Of a stretch of DNA of 64,000 nucleotides, positions 50,117-58,899 are shown in pieces. How positions within the stretch are numbered: position 1 is the stretch's first letter; each line of letters opens with the position of its first letter. Source of the DNA: Saccharothrix algeriensis (GTDB lineage: Bacteria > Actinomycetota > Actinomycetes > Mycobacteriales > Pseudonocardiaceae); NCBI RefSeq assembly GCF_016907655.1, contig NZ_JAFBCL010000001.1, positions 6,792,001 to 6,856,000 on the forward strand, read 5' to 3'. A program made the translations under genes and the position numbers. Below the pieces are notes generated by a model that ran no database searches, was not told the DNA's origin, and saw only the letters and a program-made list of their open reading frames with translations.

Positions 50117-53113
50117 TCACCCCCCGAGCACCGACAACACCCCGTCACGCCCCAACGCCGCACCCCGCGCCACCTCAGCCTCGAACACCCGCGCCCCCAA
50201 CACCGCCGCGACCTCCCGCCGCGTGTCCAGCACCTCCGCCTCCACCACCACCCCCGTGCCCCGCAACCCACCCGCCGCGCCCAGCAACAACGCCGCGCAC
50301 GCCGCATCACCCTCCGCCGCCGCCAACGCCGCCCGCACCTCGGCCACCCGCGCCAGCACCACCCAGTTGCCCCACTCCACCGCCGAACCCAACGCCACCC
50401 CCACCAACTCCCGCGCCGCGGCCCGGTCACCCTCGGCCAACGCCACCCACCCCAACGACACCCGGACCACCGCCCGCACCTCCTCCGGCCCGAACCACCC
50501 CACCGGGCACACCCGCAGCGCCTCCTCGCACCACCACCGCGCACCCGCCAGATCACCCCGGCACCGGCACACCTCCGCCATGCCCCACCACACCTCGGCC
50601 AGCGTCTCCACCGCGCCCTGCGACCGCGCCAACTCCGCCGCCCGCCCCAGATCCGCCCACGCCGAGTCGAACCCGCCCCGCCGGCACTCGCACTCCGCGC
50701 GCTGCGCCAACATGCTCGCCGTGTGCTCGGTCGCCCCGAACACCGCCGACAACCCCAACGCCTCGTCCAGGAACGCCACCGCCCCCGCCAGATCCCCCTC
50801 CACCCGCGCCAACGCCGCCAACCGCGTCAACGACATCGACGTGCCCCACCGCTCACCCAACGCCCGGAAACCCGCCAACGACTCCTCGTGCGCCACCCGC
50901 GCCTCGGCCAACCGGCCCGCGTACTGGTACTGCAACCCCAACCCCAGCCGCGCCAACGCCTGCGACCACGCGTCCGGACCGATCAGATCACCCCGCGCCG
51001 CCAACGACGGCGCCGCCACATCCGGCACCCCGTGCACCATGCCCCACAACATCGTCACGAACGGCCGCGTCGGCGGACCCGAAAACCCCTCCGGCGCCGC
51101 CCGCCCGGGCGAGACCACCCCCGAACCCGACGAAGACCCCCGCGACGACGCGCTCAACACGCACAACAGGTGCTCCTCGGCCAACCCCGGCGGCGCCACC
51201 GGCCCCACCGCCCGCACCACCTCCTCGGCCAACACCGACCCCTCCGTGCGCAACCCCCGCACCCAGAAGTACCAGCCCGACTCCGCGGCCAAGCGCAACG
51301 CCAACCCCACATCCGCCCCCGCCGCCCACCGCACCGCCGCCTTCACGTTCCCGTGCTCGGCCGACAACCGCTCCAACCACGACAACTGCTCGGCCCGCAA
51401 CAAGTGCGGCGACGCCTCCACCACCAACCCCAGCACCCACCGCGCGTGCGCCGCCCGCACCACCTCCTGCTCACCGGCCTCCACCAACCGCTGAGCGCAA
51501 AACGCCCGGATCGTGTCCAACATCCGGTACCGACCGCCCGAAACCTCCACCAACGACTTGTCCACCAACGACGGCAACAACTCATCGGTGCCCGCCACCC
51601 CGCACACCACCGCCGCCGACTCCAACGTCGCCCCACCGGAGAACACCGTCAACCGCCGCGCCAACACCCGCTCCTGCTCCTCCAGCAGGTCCCAACTCCA
51701 CTCCACCACCGCGTGCAGCGTCCGATGCCGCGGCGCCGCCGCCCGCGACCCCCGCGACAACAACCGGAACCGGTCACCCAACCGCGCCGCCACCTCCACC
51801 ACCGGCAACGACCGCACCCGCGCCGCCGCCAACTCGATCGCCAGCGGCATCCCGTCCAACGCCCGGCAGATCTCCACCACCACCGGCCCCGACACCCCGT
51901 CCAGCACGAACGACGGATCCACCGCCACCGCCCGATCGGCGAACAACCGCACCGCCGGCGACCCCACGTCCGCCACCCCCAACGGCGGCACCGGCCGCAC
52001 CACCTCCCCGGTGACCCCCAACGCCTCCCGACTCGTCGCCAACACCCGCAACCCCGGACACGCCGCCAACAGCACACCCGCCAACACCGCCGCATCGGCC
52101 ACCACGTGCTCGCAGTTGTCCAACACCACCAGCACCGACCGCTCCGCCAACGCCGCCACCAACCGCTGCACCGGCGAAGACACCACCCGCGGCCCGTCCT
52201 CCCGCAACCCCAACGCCGTCACCACCGCCTGCGGCACATCCGCACCCGCACCCAACGGCGCCAAGTCCACGAAGAACACATCACCCGGGTCCAGCGACGC
52301 CACCTCCACCGCCAACCGCGTCTTGCCCGCCCCACCCGGACCCACCAACGTCACCAACCGCGACGACCCCAACGCCGCCCGCACCGACCGCACCTCCGGC
52401 GCACGACCCACGAAACTGGTCAACTGCGCCGGCAGCACGTGCCGCCCCGGCGCCCGCTCACCCCGCACCACCTCCAGGTGCGCCTGCGCCAGCACAGGGG
52501 AGGGGTCCGCACCCAACTCCCGCGCCAACACCCGCCGCGTCCGGTCGAACAACCCCAACGCCTCCGCCTGCCGGCCCTCCCGGTGCAGCACCCGCACCAA
52601 CCGCGCCACCAGCCGCTCCCGCAACGGGTGCGCCGCCACCAACTCCCGCAACACCCCCGTCGGCACCACCCCCTCGTGGTCCTCCACCGCCCGCAGCCGC
52701 AACTCCTCCCACCGAGCCGCCACCCCCGCCGCGAACGGCGCGTCACCCACATCCCGCAACGCCGGCCCCCGCCACAGCGCCAACGCCTCACCCGGCAAAC
52801 CCCGCGCCAACAAATCCTCGAACAACAACGCGTCGACCTGCTCCCGACCCACCACCAACCGGTAACCCGCCGCCGACCGCTCCACCTCCACACCCAACAA
52901 CGACCGCAACCGCGACACCTGCGACTGCACCGCGTTCGCCACCCCCACCGGCGGCGCCTGCCCGTACACGGCCTCGACCAGCCGATCCACCCCCACCACC
53001 CGGCCCGCGTCCACCAGCAACACCGCCAGCAACGCCCGCAACCGCGGCCCACCCACCGGGACCTCGGCCCCATCCGAACGCCGCACCACCATCGGGCCGA
53101 GCACACCGAACAT
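50117..53113 (-). CDS. AfsR/BTAD-family (SARP-like) regulator with ATPase and TPR domains
   Basis: 998 residues. The N-terminal winged helix of the OmpR/SARP type (about 1-95) is followed by a bacterial transcriptional activation domain (about 95-235) and an NB-ARC/AAA ATPase with P-loop GPGGAGKTR near residue 255 and Walker B VLVVLDNCEH. A TPR-like helical C-terminus (about 600-990) completes it. Such large regulators sense signals and activate secondary-metabolite or developmental genes. No biosynthetic cluster flanks it. The start is the ATG at 53113; GTG one codon upstream is possible. Codons use G at the third position heavily, so the plus strand looks C-rich here. Confidence 0.93.
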   Translation of the reverse strand: MFGVLGPMVVRRSDGAEVPVGGPRLRALLAVLLVDAGRVVGVDRLVEAVYGQAPPVGVANAVQSQVSRLRSLLGVEVERSAAGYRLVVGREQVDALLFEDLLARGLPGEALALWRGPALRDVGDAPFAAGVAARWEELRLRAVEDHEGVVPTGVLRELVAAHPLRERLVARLVRVLHREGRQAEALGLFDRTRRVLARELGADPSPVLAQAHLEVVRGERAPGRHVLPAQLTSFVGRAPEVRSVRAALGSSRLVTLVGPGGAGKTRLAVEVASLDPGDVFFVDLAPLGAGADVPQAVVTALGLREDGPRVVSSPVQRLVAALAERSVLVVLDNCEHVVADAAVLAGVLLAACPGLRVLATSREALGVTGEVVRPVPPLGVADVGSPAVRLFADRAVAVDPSFVLDGVSGPVVVEICRALDGMPLAIELAAARVRSLPVVEVAARLGDRFRLLSRGSRAAAPRHRTLHAVVEWSWDLLEEQERVLARRLTVFSGGATLESAAVVCGVAGTDELLPSLVDKSLVEVSGGRYRMLDTIRAFCAQRLVEAGEQEVVRAAHARWVLGLVVEASPHLLRAEQLSWLERLSAEHGNVKAAVRWAAGADVGLALRLAAESGWYFWVRGLRTEGSVLAEEVVRAVGPVAPPGLAEEHLLCVLSASSRGSSSGSGVVSPGRAAPEGFSGPPTRPFVTMLWGMVHGVPDVAAPSLAARGDLIGPDAWSQALARLGLGLQYQYAGRLAEARVAHEESLAGFRALGERWGTSMSLTRLAALARVEGDLAGAVAFLDEALGLSAVFGATEHTASMLAQRAECECRRGGFDSAWADLGRAAELARSQGAVETLAEVWWGMAEVCRCRGDLAGARWWCEEALRVCPVGWFGPEEVRAVVRVSLGWVALAEGDRAAARELVGVALGSAVEWGNWVVLARVAEVRAALAAAEGDAACAALLLGAAGGLRGTGVVVEAEVLDTRREVAAVLGARVFEAEVARGAALGRDGVLSVLGG

Positions 53114-53241
53114 CACGAAGCGGGATTGTCCCGCACCCCCGGAACCGACGTGGCCCATCCGGAGCAACCCGCCCCCTCACCACGCCCACGCGCGAGGACC
53201 ACGTGCGAGGATGACCACCATGCCGACCACGCGAAAGGGCA

Positions 53242-53595
53242 ATGGCGCGTAGACCGCCGGCCCGCGTCCGCGCGGACCACCGCGCCCGCACCGCCCCCAC
53301 CGAACCGATCCCCACACCCGGCGGCCTCTCACCACGAGGACTGGCACACCTCGTCCGCCTCGAACGCACCCGGCTGTGGCCCGGAGCCGCCGCCGAAGCG
53401 CTACAGGCACGACGACGATTCGTCCACGACCCGATGCACCGACTGTGGGACCCCCGACACGGGTGCTCAATCCTGCAGTGCTGCCCCGACCCGGACGAGC
53501 TGCGCCACCTCCTGCACCTCATCGCGCACGCACTGCCCGCCAAGGACGCACGAGCCTTCCGCAAACACCTCGCAACCCTCGACGACCAGTGGTGA
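53242..53595 (+). CDS. Conserved hypothetical protein
   Basis: 117 residues. An Arg/Pro/Thr-rich start is followed by a helical domain with RLWDPRHGCSILQCCPDPDEL and LIAHALPAKDARAFRKHLATLDDQW. I recall similar short proteins in actinomycetes but no function. Two or three clustered Cys (GCSILQCC) could bind a metal. AAAGGG 2-3 nt before ATG is at short spacing. It is divergent from the AfsR-like gene and convergent with ku. Confidence 0.7.
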   Translation: MARRPPARVRADHRARTAPTEPIPTPGGLSPRGLAHLVRLERTRLWPGAAAEALQARRRFVHDPMHRLWDPRHGCSILQCCPDPDELRHLLHLIAHALPAKDARAFRKHLATLDDQW

Positions 53596-53603
53596 CCAGC
53601 CGC

Positions 53604-54434
53604 TCAGACAGACCACCCCGGCGGCGCCCCACCCCCCGAACCCCGCCCACCCGAACCCCGCCCGCCCGAACGCACCCGCTCCACACTGCGCTCCAACGCC
53701 GTCACCAGATCCACCACCTCACCCGGATCCACCACCCCGGGCCCGTCCGGCAACCGCGCACCCGCCGCCTTCGCCTCCACCAACCCCCGCATCGCCTCGG
53801 TGTACTCGTCGACGAACCCACCCGGGTCGAACGAGCCCGCCATGCTCTCCACCAACGACAACGCCACCCGCAACTCCTGCGGGCGCAACTCCACCCCCAC
53901 ACCCAGGAAGTCGAACTCCGGCCTGCGCACCTCATCCGGCCACAACATCGTCTGCAACACCAACAGGTCCCCCCGGACCCGCACCACCGCCAACGACTCC
54001 CGCTGCCGGATCGCGATCTTCACCACCGCCGACAACCCCGACCGCTCCAACGCCGCCCGCAACAGCACGTACGGCCGCAACGCCCCCCGATCCGGCTCCA
54101 GGTAGTACGACCGCTGCAAGCAGATCGGATCCACCTCCGCCGCCGGCACGAACTCCAACACCTCGATCGCGTGACCCGTGCCGACCGGCAACCGCTCCAG
54201 ATCCGAGTCGTCCACCACCACGACCCGGCCATCGTCCAACTCGTACCCCTTGGCGACCTCCGCGAAGGCCACCTCCGCACCGCACACCTCGCACACCCGC
54301 CGGTGCCGGATCCGCCCACCGTCCTCCCGGTGCACCTGGTGGAACCGGAAATCGTGCTCCTCGGCAGCCGCGTACAACCGCACACCGATCACGACCAACC
54401 CGAAGGAAATCGCCCCGCGCCACACCGCCTTCAT
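53604..54434 (-). CDS. Ku protein (non-homologous end joining)
   Basis: 276 residues. It opens MKAVWRGAISFGLVVIGVRLY, close to the prokaryotic Ku start, followed by the Ku core with FHQVHREDGG, CEVCGAEV and the bridge-region SYYLEPD. A Gly/Arg-rich C-terminal tail (about 40 residues) may bind DNA or LigD. Prokaryotic Ku binds DNA ends as a homodimer and recruits LigD. No ligD is adjacent. It is 94 bp from the recombinase stop on the same strand. Confidence 0.93.
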   Translation of the reverse strand: MKAVWRGAISFGLVVIGVRLYAAAEEHDFRFHQVHREDGGRIRHRRVCEVCGAEVAFAEVAKGYELDDGRVVVVDDSDLERLPVGTGHAIEVLEFVPAAEVDPICLQRSYYLEPDRGALRPYVLLRAALERSGLSAVVKIAIRQRESLAVVRVRGDLLVLQTMLWPDEVRRPEFDFLGVGVELRPQELRVALSLVESMAGSFDPGGFVDEYTEAMRGLVEAKAAGARLPDGPGVVDPGEVVDLVTALERSVERVRSGGRGSGGRGSGGGAPPGWSV

Positions 54435-54528
54435 CCCACGCGGATACCCGCCACCAGCGAAAACCCCCACCGCCTCACCCGAAAGAACCACACCCGGGGG
54501 ACAAGCGCCCACCGGGGCAGCAGCACCC

Positions 54529-55503
54529 TCACCCCTCCCGCTCCGGCAACCGCGCCAACGACGCGTACGTCCGATTCCCCGCCACCGCCGCCCGCCGCTC
54601 CCGAGCCGTCGCCTCGATGTAGTTCTGCGACGTCGACAACGACGCATGACCCAACAACGCCATGATCTCCGACGCCGACGCCCCGTCCTCCGCCAACCGC
54701 GTCGCGAACGTGTGCCGCAACGCGTGCAGGTTCGCCCCCGACGGCACCCGGTCGTGCACACCCGCCCACCGGAAGCACGACCGCACCAGGTACTCCAACC
54801 CACCCCGCCCGATCGGCTCACCGTGCCGATCCCGCAACAACGCCGAACCCCGGTCGAACCGCGCCCGCGGGAACCTCGCCCGGCACGACACCAGGTACTG
54901 CTCGACGATCCGGTCCATCGCCGGCTCGATCGGCACCGACCGGTCCCGATTGCCCTTGCCCGCCACGTGCAACCGCCGCTCACCCGGCCGACCCGCCACC
55001 GACGCCAACGTCAACGTCCGCATCTCCGCCGACCGCAACCCCGCCACCAACCCCAACGCGATCACCAGCACATCGCGCTCCGGCCACGGATCACGGGCCT
55101 TGCGCGCACCACCGGCCGCCGCCGCCAACAACCGCTCCGGCGTGTCCTCACCCCGCAACGGCTTGGGCACCAGCGGAGGCGTCTTCGGCCGCGCCACCGC
55201 ACCCATCGGATTGCCCGGCACCAGGTCCTCGGCCACGCAGAACGTCAGGAACTGGTTCCACGTCGACCACGCCCGCAACACCGAGCTCTTCGCGTGCGAA
55301 TCGGCGAACACCCCGAACGCCACCCGCAGGTTCCCCGCCGTCAGGTGCCCGATCAGCAGCTCGTCCGGGGGAGTGGAGCACACCTCGGCCAGCAGCGCCG
55401 TGACACCGGCCAGGTCACGCCGGTAGGCGGCCGTGGTGTGGGGGGAGTCCTTGCGGGGCCGGCGGGCGAGGAAGAACGACTCCTGAGCGGCGAGAACTCG
55501 CAT
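54529..55503 (-). CDS. Tyrosine recombinase (XerD/XerS-like)
   Basis: About 324 residues. An N-terminal SAM-like core-binding domain (about 1-110) precedes the catalytic domain. The active residues are all present: Arg157 (AGLRSAE), Lys183 (GKGNRDR), His260-x-x-Arg263 (HALRHTFA), His286 (LGHASLS) and nucleophile Tyr295 (TSQNY). It cuts and rejoins DNA at specific sites. A 36-bp palindrome lies 100 bp upstream of its start, and a dif site about 460 bp away, an arrangement like single Xer recombinases next to their own sites. An alternative GTG start is at 55521. Confidence 0.93.
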   Translation of the reverse strand: MRVLAAQESFFLARRPRKDSPHTTAAYRRDLAGVTALLAEVCSTPPDELLIGHLTAGNLRVAFGVFADSHAKSSVLRAWSTWNQFLTFCVAEDLVPGNPMGAVARPKTPPLVPKPLRGEDTPERLLAAAAGGARKARDPWPERDVLVIALGLVAGLRSAEMRTLTLASVAGRPGERRLHVAGKGNRDRSVPIEPAMDRIVEQYLVSCRARFPRARFDRGSALLRDRHGEPIGRGGLEYLVRSCFRWAGVHDRVPSGANLHALRHTFATRLAEDGASASEIMALLGHASLSTSQNYIEATARERRAAVAGNRTYASLARLPEREG

Positions 55504-55602
55504 TGGATCTTCATACCGCACGCCACCGACAACCCGGGGCGCCCGGCCCGGCCGGGTCGGCGCCGCCGCGGCCCGTGCCGTCCCGGCCGCCGGAGCAATT
55601 CA

Positions 55603-55638
55603 ACATCTGATGGATAATGCCGATTATCCATCAGATGT
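55603..55638. repeat. 36-bp palindrome with Xer-like core near the recombinase gene
   Basis: Perfect 16-bp arms flank a 4-nt centre GCCG. The inner part, ATAAT-GCCG-ATTAT, has the same ATAAT-N4-ATTAT layout as the dif core 350 bp away. It lies 100 bp from the tyrosine recombinase start codon and is a strong candidate for its binding/crossover site. Confidence 0.75.
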
Positions 55639-55906
55639 GGCCGTGGAAGGGGACCCGGGCCTCGGGGTGCGCCCGGACGTCCTCACGGGGGATGTCGGCC
55701 GTCGAACACCGCCGATCGCCGCTGCGGACTCCGCCCCGGCGACTCGCGCGCCCTTCACCACCCGCCGACTCCCGGCCGGTCACCGCTCGGGCGCGCGAGT
55801 CGCCGTGAACGGACGGCGTCGGATCCGGGCGTCCTGGAACGGCCTGACGCCCGGATCGTCGCCGGCGGGTCGCCCGGACGGCGTCCGCGCCGTGCCCCGT
55901 CACACC

Positions 55907-55938
55907 CCCTTGGATACGTCACGTGACGTATCCAAGGG
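55907..55938. repeat. 32-bp perfect palindrome
   Basis: Two 16-nt arms (CCCTTGGATACGTCAC and its complement) meet without mismatch at 55922/55923. TGGATA is shared with the 36-bp palindrome. It is 21 bp from the dif site. It could be a binding site for an accessory factor or a transcription terminator. Confidence 0.8.
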
Positions 55939-55959
55939 CTGCTCACCCCGCCTACCTGC

Positions 55960-55987
55960 AACGCCGATAATCGACATTATGTTAAGT
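55960..55987 (+). other. dif: dif chromosome-dimer resolution site
   Basis: 28 bp in the Xer layout: 11-nt XerC arm AACGCCGATAA, 6-nt spacer TCGACA, 11-nt XerD arm TTATGTTAAGT. The XerD arm differs from that of E. coli (TTATGTTAAAT) at one base, and the XerC arm ends in the same ATAA. XerC/XerD would resolve chromosome dimers here with FtsK. It marks the replication terminus of a circular chromosome. Confidence 0.88.
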
Positions 55988-56084
55988 AAAGCGTCGCGGG
56001 ACCTCGGCGCGCCCGGCGCACCGTCGCGCGAGGCACTCCCCTCGACCCTGCGGGCCGACGAGCGCCGCGACGGCGCGCGGTCGT

Positions 56085-57305
56085 TCAGGGCCGGCGGCCG
56101 CGGAAGGTGCGGCGCAGGTCGTCCACCCAGGCGTCGGGGTTCTCCCACGGGATGAAGTGGCCGCCGTGCTCGTGGGCGTTGACGTTGACGTGGTTGAACC
56201 AGTCGGCCTGCGGGCCGGTCTCGAACGCCCGGATCCGCTCTTGGGCGGTGTGGATGCCGGGTGGGTTCTCGTAGGTGACGAAGGTGAGGCCGACCGGGGC
56301 CTGCACGACCGGGGTGCGGTCGTGGGACGGGGTCCAGGGGTGGCGGTTGGCGTTGGCGTAGTAGCGCATGGAGGTGGCGATGGAGTTGTTCGCCCAGTAG
56401 ATGGTGGCGTGGGTGAGCAGGTCGTCCTTGGTGAAGACGGTTTCGACGTCGCCGCCGTTGTCGCTCCAGGCGGTCCAGCGCCGCAGCAGCCAGGCGAGCA
56501 GTCCGGCGGGCGAGTCGCTGAGGCCGTGGGCCAGGGTGGCGCCGTCGAGGACGTGCGCGGCGAGGTGGGAGGCCCAGCGGTGGTCCTGTTCGATGACGCG
56601 GGCGCGGATGTGGGCGGGTTGGTCGTCGGTGAGGGGTCGGTTGCGGGCGAAGTCCCAGGCGCGGGGGCCGGTGAAGAAGTCCAGGGGCAGTCCGGAGCCG
56701 ATGTGGATGCCGTACAGCTGGTCGGGGTGCTTGTGGCCGAGTTGGCTGGAGACGAGGGCGCCGATGTCGCAGCCCCCGGCGGCGTAGCGGTGGTGTCCCA
56801 GGGTGCGGGTCATCAGGGTGTGCCAGAGGTCGGCGACCTTCCAGAAGTTGAGGTCCGGGGAGCCGGTGAGCGGGCCGGGGAAGCCGAAGCCGGGCAGGGA
56901 GGGGACGATGACGTCGAAGGCGTCGGCGGGGTCGCCGCCGTGCGCGGCGGGGTCGGCGAGCGGGTCGATGACCTTGGACCAGTGCCAGAAGGTCCACGGC
57001 CAGCCGTGGGTGAGGATCAGCGGGATGGGGCGGGGGCCGCGGCCGGGTTTGCGCATGAAGTGCACGGGGGTGCCGGTGACGTCGGCTTGGTAGTGCTCGT
57101 AGGTGTTGATGGTGGCTTCGGCTGTGCGCCAGTCGTAGGTGTCGTGCCAGTAGGTGAGCAGTTCGTGCAGGTAGGTGGCGGGGACGCCGTAGGACCAGTC
57201 TTCGTTGGCCTCGTCCAGTGGTGGGCGGGTGCGGGCGAGGCGGGCGCGCAGGTCGTCCAGGACGTGGTCGGGCACGTGGATCGGGGTGGGTCGGGGGGTG
57301 CGCAT
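56085..57305 (-). CDS. Epoxide hydrolase (EHN-type alpha/beta hydrolase)
   Basis: 406 residues. The N-terminal EHN segment (about 5-115: VPDHVLDDLRARLARTRPPL) is typical of microsomal-type epoxide hydrolases. The oxyanion HGWP is at 100-103 and nucleophile Asp180 is in GGCDIG. The late HEHGGHF gives a candidate catalytic His. It converts epoxides to diols. It lies 46 bp downstream of a MarR regulator on the same strand, so the regulator probably controls it. Confidence 0.9.
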   Translation of the reverse strand: MRTPRPTPIHVPDHVLDDLRARLARTRPPLDEANEDWSYGVPATYLHELLTYWHDTYDWRTAEATINTYEHYQADVTGTPVHFMRKPGRGPRPIPLILTHGWPWTFWHWSKVIDPLADPAAHGGDPADAFDVIVPSLPGFGFPGPLTGSPDLNFWKVADLWHTLMTRTLGHHRYAAGGCDIGALVSSQLGHKHPDQLYGIHIGSGLPLDFFTGPRAWDFARNRPLTDDQPAHIRARVIEQDHRWASHLAAHVLDGATLAHGLSDSPAGLLAWLLRRWTAWSDNGGDVETVFTKDDLLTHATIYWANNSIATSMRYYANANRHPWTPSHDRTPVVQAPVGLTFVTYENPPGIHTAQERIRAFETGPQADWFNHVNVNAHEHGGHFIPWENPDAWVDDLRRTFRGRRP

Positions 57306-57351
57306 GGGTTTCGATGATCGCAGGTGGGCGGCTCCGGTCCGGGCCGCTCCC

Positions 57352-57885
57352 CTAGCCCGGGTCGTTCCCCTGGCTCGGGGTGCTCCCCTGGTCGTGGGCG
57401 CTCCCCTGGTCCGGGGTGCGGAGGTGGTGGTGGATGCGGTCGCGCAGGGGGCGTCGGGCGAGGGCGTGCAGGGCCTGCTCGACGAGGTGGCCGAGGGGGT
57501 GGGGTAGTTCGGCGTCGAGTTCGCGGGCGGCGGCGGCGGTGGCGTCCCATTCGGCGTTGACGGTGGGCAGCAGGGTCTTGGTGCGTTCGGTGAGGTGGAC
57601 GACGCGTTGGCGGGCGTCGGCGCCGGGGTGGAGTTCGACCAGGCCGTCGCGCCGCATCTGGTTGGCGGTCTGGCTCAGGGCGGAGTGGGTGACGCCGATG
57701 GTGGTGGCGAGGTCGCGGATGGATTGGGGTCCGCGGGTGTGGACCAGGCGGATGACGGGGGCGTAGCGGGGGCGGAAGCCGGGCAGGCCGAGGTCGGCGT
57801 AGACGCGGGCCACGTCGGTTTCGAGTTGGTCGATCAGGTGGCGCAGGCGGGTGCCGAGGAAGTCGGTGGTGGTGTCGTCGTCCAC
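57352..57885 (-). CDS. MarR-family regulator
   Basis: 177 residues. The winged helix (about 50-115) includes RGPQSIRDLATTIGVTHSALSQTANQMRRDGLVELHPG. The C-terminal 25 residues are a repeated His/Gln/Gly/Ser tail from a 3' repeat of about 12 bp (GCTCCCCTGGTC-like). It heads an operon with the epoxide hydrolase and is divergent from the iminopeptidase. The operator-like AACAG-CA-CTGTT between them suggests autoregulation and perhaps control of both sides. Confidence 0.88.
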   Translation of the reverse strand: MDDDTTTDFLGTRLRHLIDQLETDVARVYADLGLPGFRPRYAPVIRLVHTRGPQSIRDLATTIGVTHSALSQTANQMRRDGLVELHPGADARQRVVHLTERTKTLLPTVNAEWDATAAAARELDAELPHPLGHLVEQALHALARRPLRDRIHHHLRTPDQGSAHDQGSTPSQGNDPG

Positions 57886-57896
57886 TCCCCTAATGT

Positions 57897-57908
57897 AACA
57901 GCACTGTT
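57897..57908. promoter_or_regulatory. Operator-like inverted repeat between marR and pip
   Basis: AACAG-CA-CTGTT with a TAATGT hexamer beside it, in the 50-bp divergent gap. MarR proteins bind such short palindromes. Confidence 0.5.
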
Positions 57909-57935
57909 GTTTCTGGTCTGCTGTCGAGAGGGGTC

Positions 57936-58889
57936 GTGGTGCTGTACCCGGAGAGCGCGCCGTTCGAGCACGGGATGCTGGACGTGGGCGAGGGCAACCT
58001 CGTGTACTGGGAGGTGTTCGGCAACCCGGAGGGCAAGCCGGTGGTGTGCCTGCACGGTGGTCCGGGGACGGGGTGCTCGCCCCGGATGCACCGGCAGTTC
58101 GACCCGGAGGTCTACCGGATCGTGCTGTTCGACCAGCGGGGGTCGGGGCGCAGCCTGCCGCACGCGGCGGATTTCGACACCGACCTGTCGGTGAACACGA
58201 CGGCGCACCTGGTGCGCGACATCGAGTCGCTGCGCGAGCACCTGGGCGTCGAGCGGTGGATGGTGTTCGGCGGGTCGTGGGGGTGCACGCTGGGGTTGCA
58301 CTACGCGCAGCTGTTCCCGCACCGGGTGACGGAGATCGTGATGGTGGCGGTGACGTCGGGCCGGTTCGAGGAGATCGAGTGGCTCTACCACGGGTTGGGG
58401 CGGTTCTTCCCCGAGCAGTGGCACCGGTTCCGGCAGGGTGCGCCGGAGGGCGCGGTGGACCTGGTGGCGGCCTACGACGCGCTGCTCAACGACCCGGACC
58501 CGGCGGTGCGGGAGAAGGCGGCGCGGGACTGGTGCGCCTGGGAGAGCGCGATCGTGACCCTGGACCCGGACCACCGGCCGGGGCCGCGGGAGTCGGACCC
58601 GCGGTGGCGGCAGGCGTTCGCGCGGATCACGGCGCACTACTTCCGGCACCGGGCGTGGTTGGCCGACGGGCAGGTGCTGCGGGAGGTGGGGCGGTTGCAC
58701 GGCATCCCGGCGGTGCTGGTGCACGGCCGGTTGGACCTGCAGGGCCCGTTGGCCACGGCGTGGGAGTTGGACCGGGCGTGGCCGGACGCGGAGCTGTGGG
58801 TGGTGCAGGGCGCCTCGCACAGCGCGCAGGACCCGGGGATGGCCGAGGCGGTGCGGGCGGCGACCGACCGGTTCCGCCCGGCGGTGTAG
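57936..58889 (+). CDS. pip: Proline iminopeptidase (alpha/beta hydrolase)
   Basis: 317 residues. It has oxyanion HGGPG (40-44), nucleophile elbow GGSWG with Ser114, DQRGSGRS and a C-terminal catalytic Asp/His pair (VHGRLDLQ, GASHS). It releases N-terminal proline from peptides, in the cytoplasm. The canonical GGSWGSTL reads GGSWGCTL. GTG 57936 follows GAGAGGGG at short spacing; the next GTG (57939) is possible. Confidence 0.93.
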   Translation: MVLYPESAPFEHGMLDVGEGNLVYWEVFGNPEGKPVVCLHGGPGTGCSPRMHRQFDPEVYRIVLFDQRGSGRSLPHAADFDTDLSVNTTAHLVRDIESLREHLGVERWMVFGGSWGCTLGLHYAQLFPHRVTEIVMVAVTSGRFEEIEWLYHGLGRFFPEQWHRFRQGAPEGAVDLVAAYDALLNDPDPAVREKAARDWCAWESAIVTLDPDHRPGPRESDPRWRQAFARITAHYFRHRAWLADGQVLREVGRLHGIPAVLVHGRLDLQGPLATAWELDRAWPDAELWVVQGASHSAQDPGMAEAVRAATDRFRPAV

Positions 58890-58899
58890 GGCCCGGGGC

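Larger units (their letters stand above)
55504..56084. other. Gene-free region with clustered recombination-site-like structures
   Basis: 581 bp with no credible gene. It holds a 36-bp palindrome (55603-55638), a 32-bp palindrome (55907-55938) and a dif site (55960-55987), followed by the epoxide hydrolase 3' end. The rest looks like ordinary noncoding GC-rich DNA. Confidence 0.6.

Noticed and set aside
55603..55638. Reading the 36-bp palindrome as a terminator
   Set aside because: It is AT-rich, unlike other terminators in this window, and lies upstream of the recombinase gene with no convergent gene end nearby. A recombinase site fits better.
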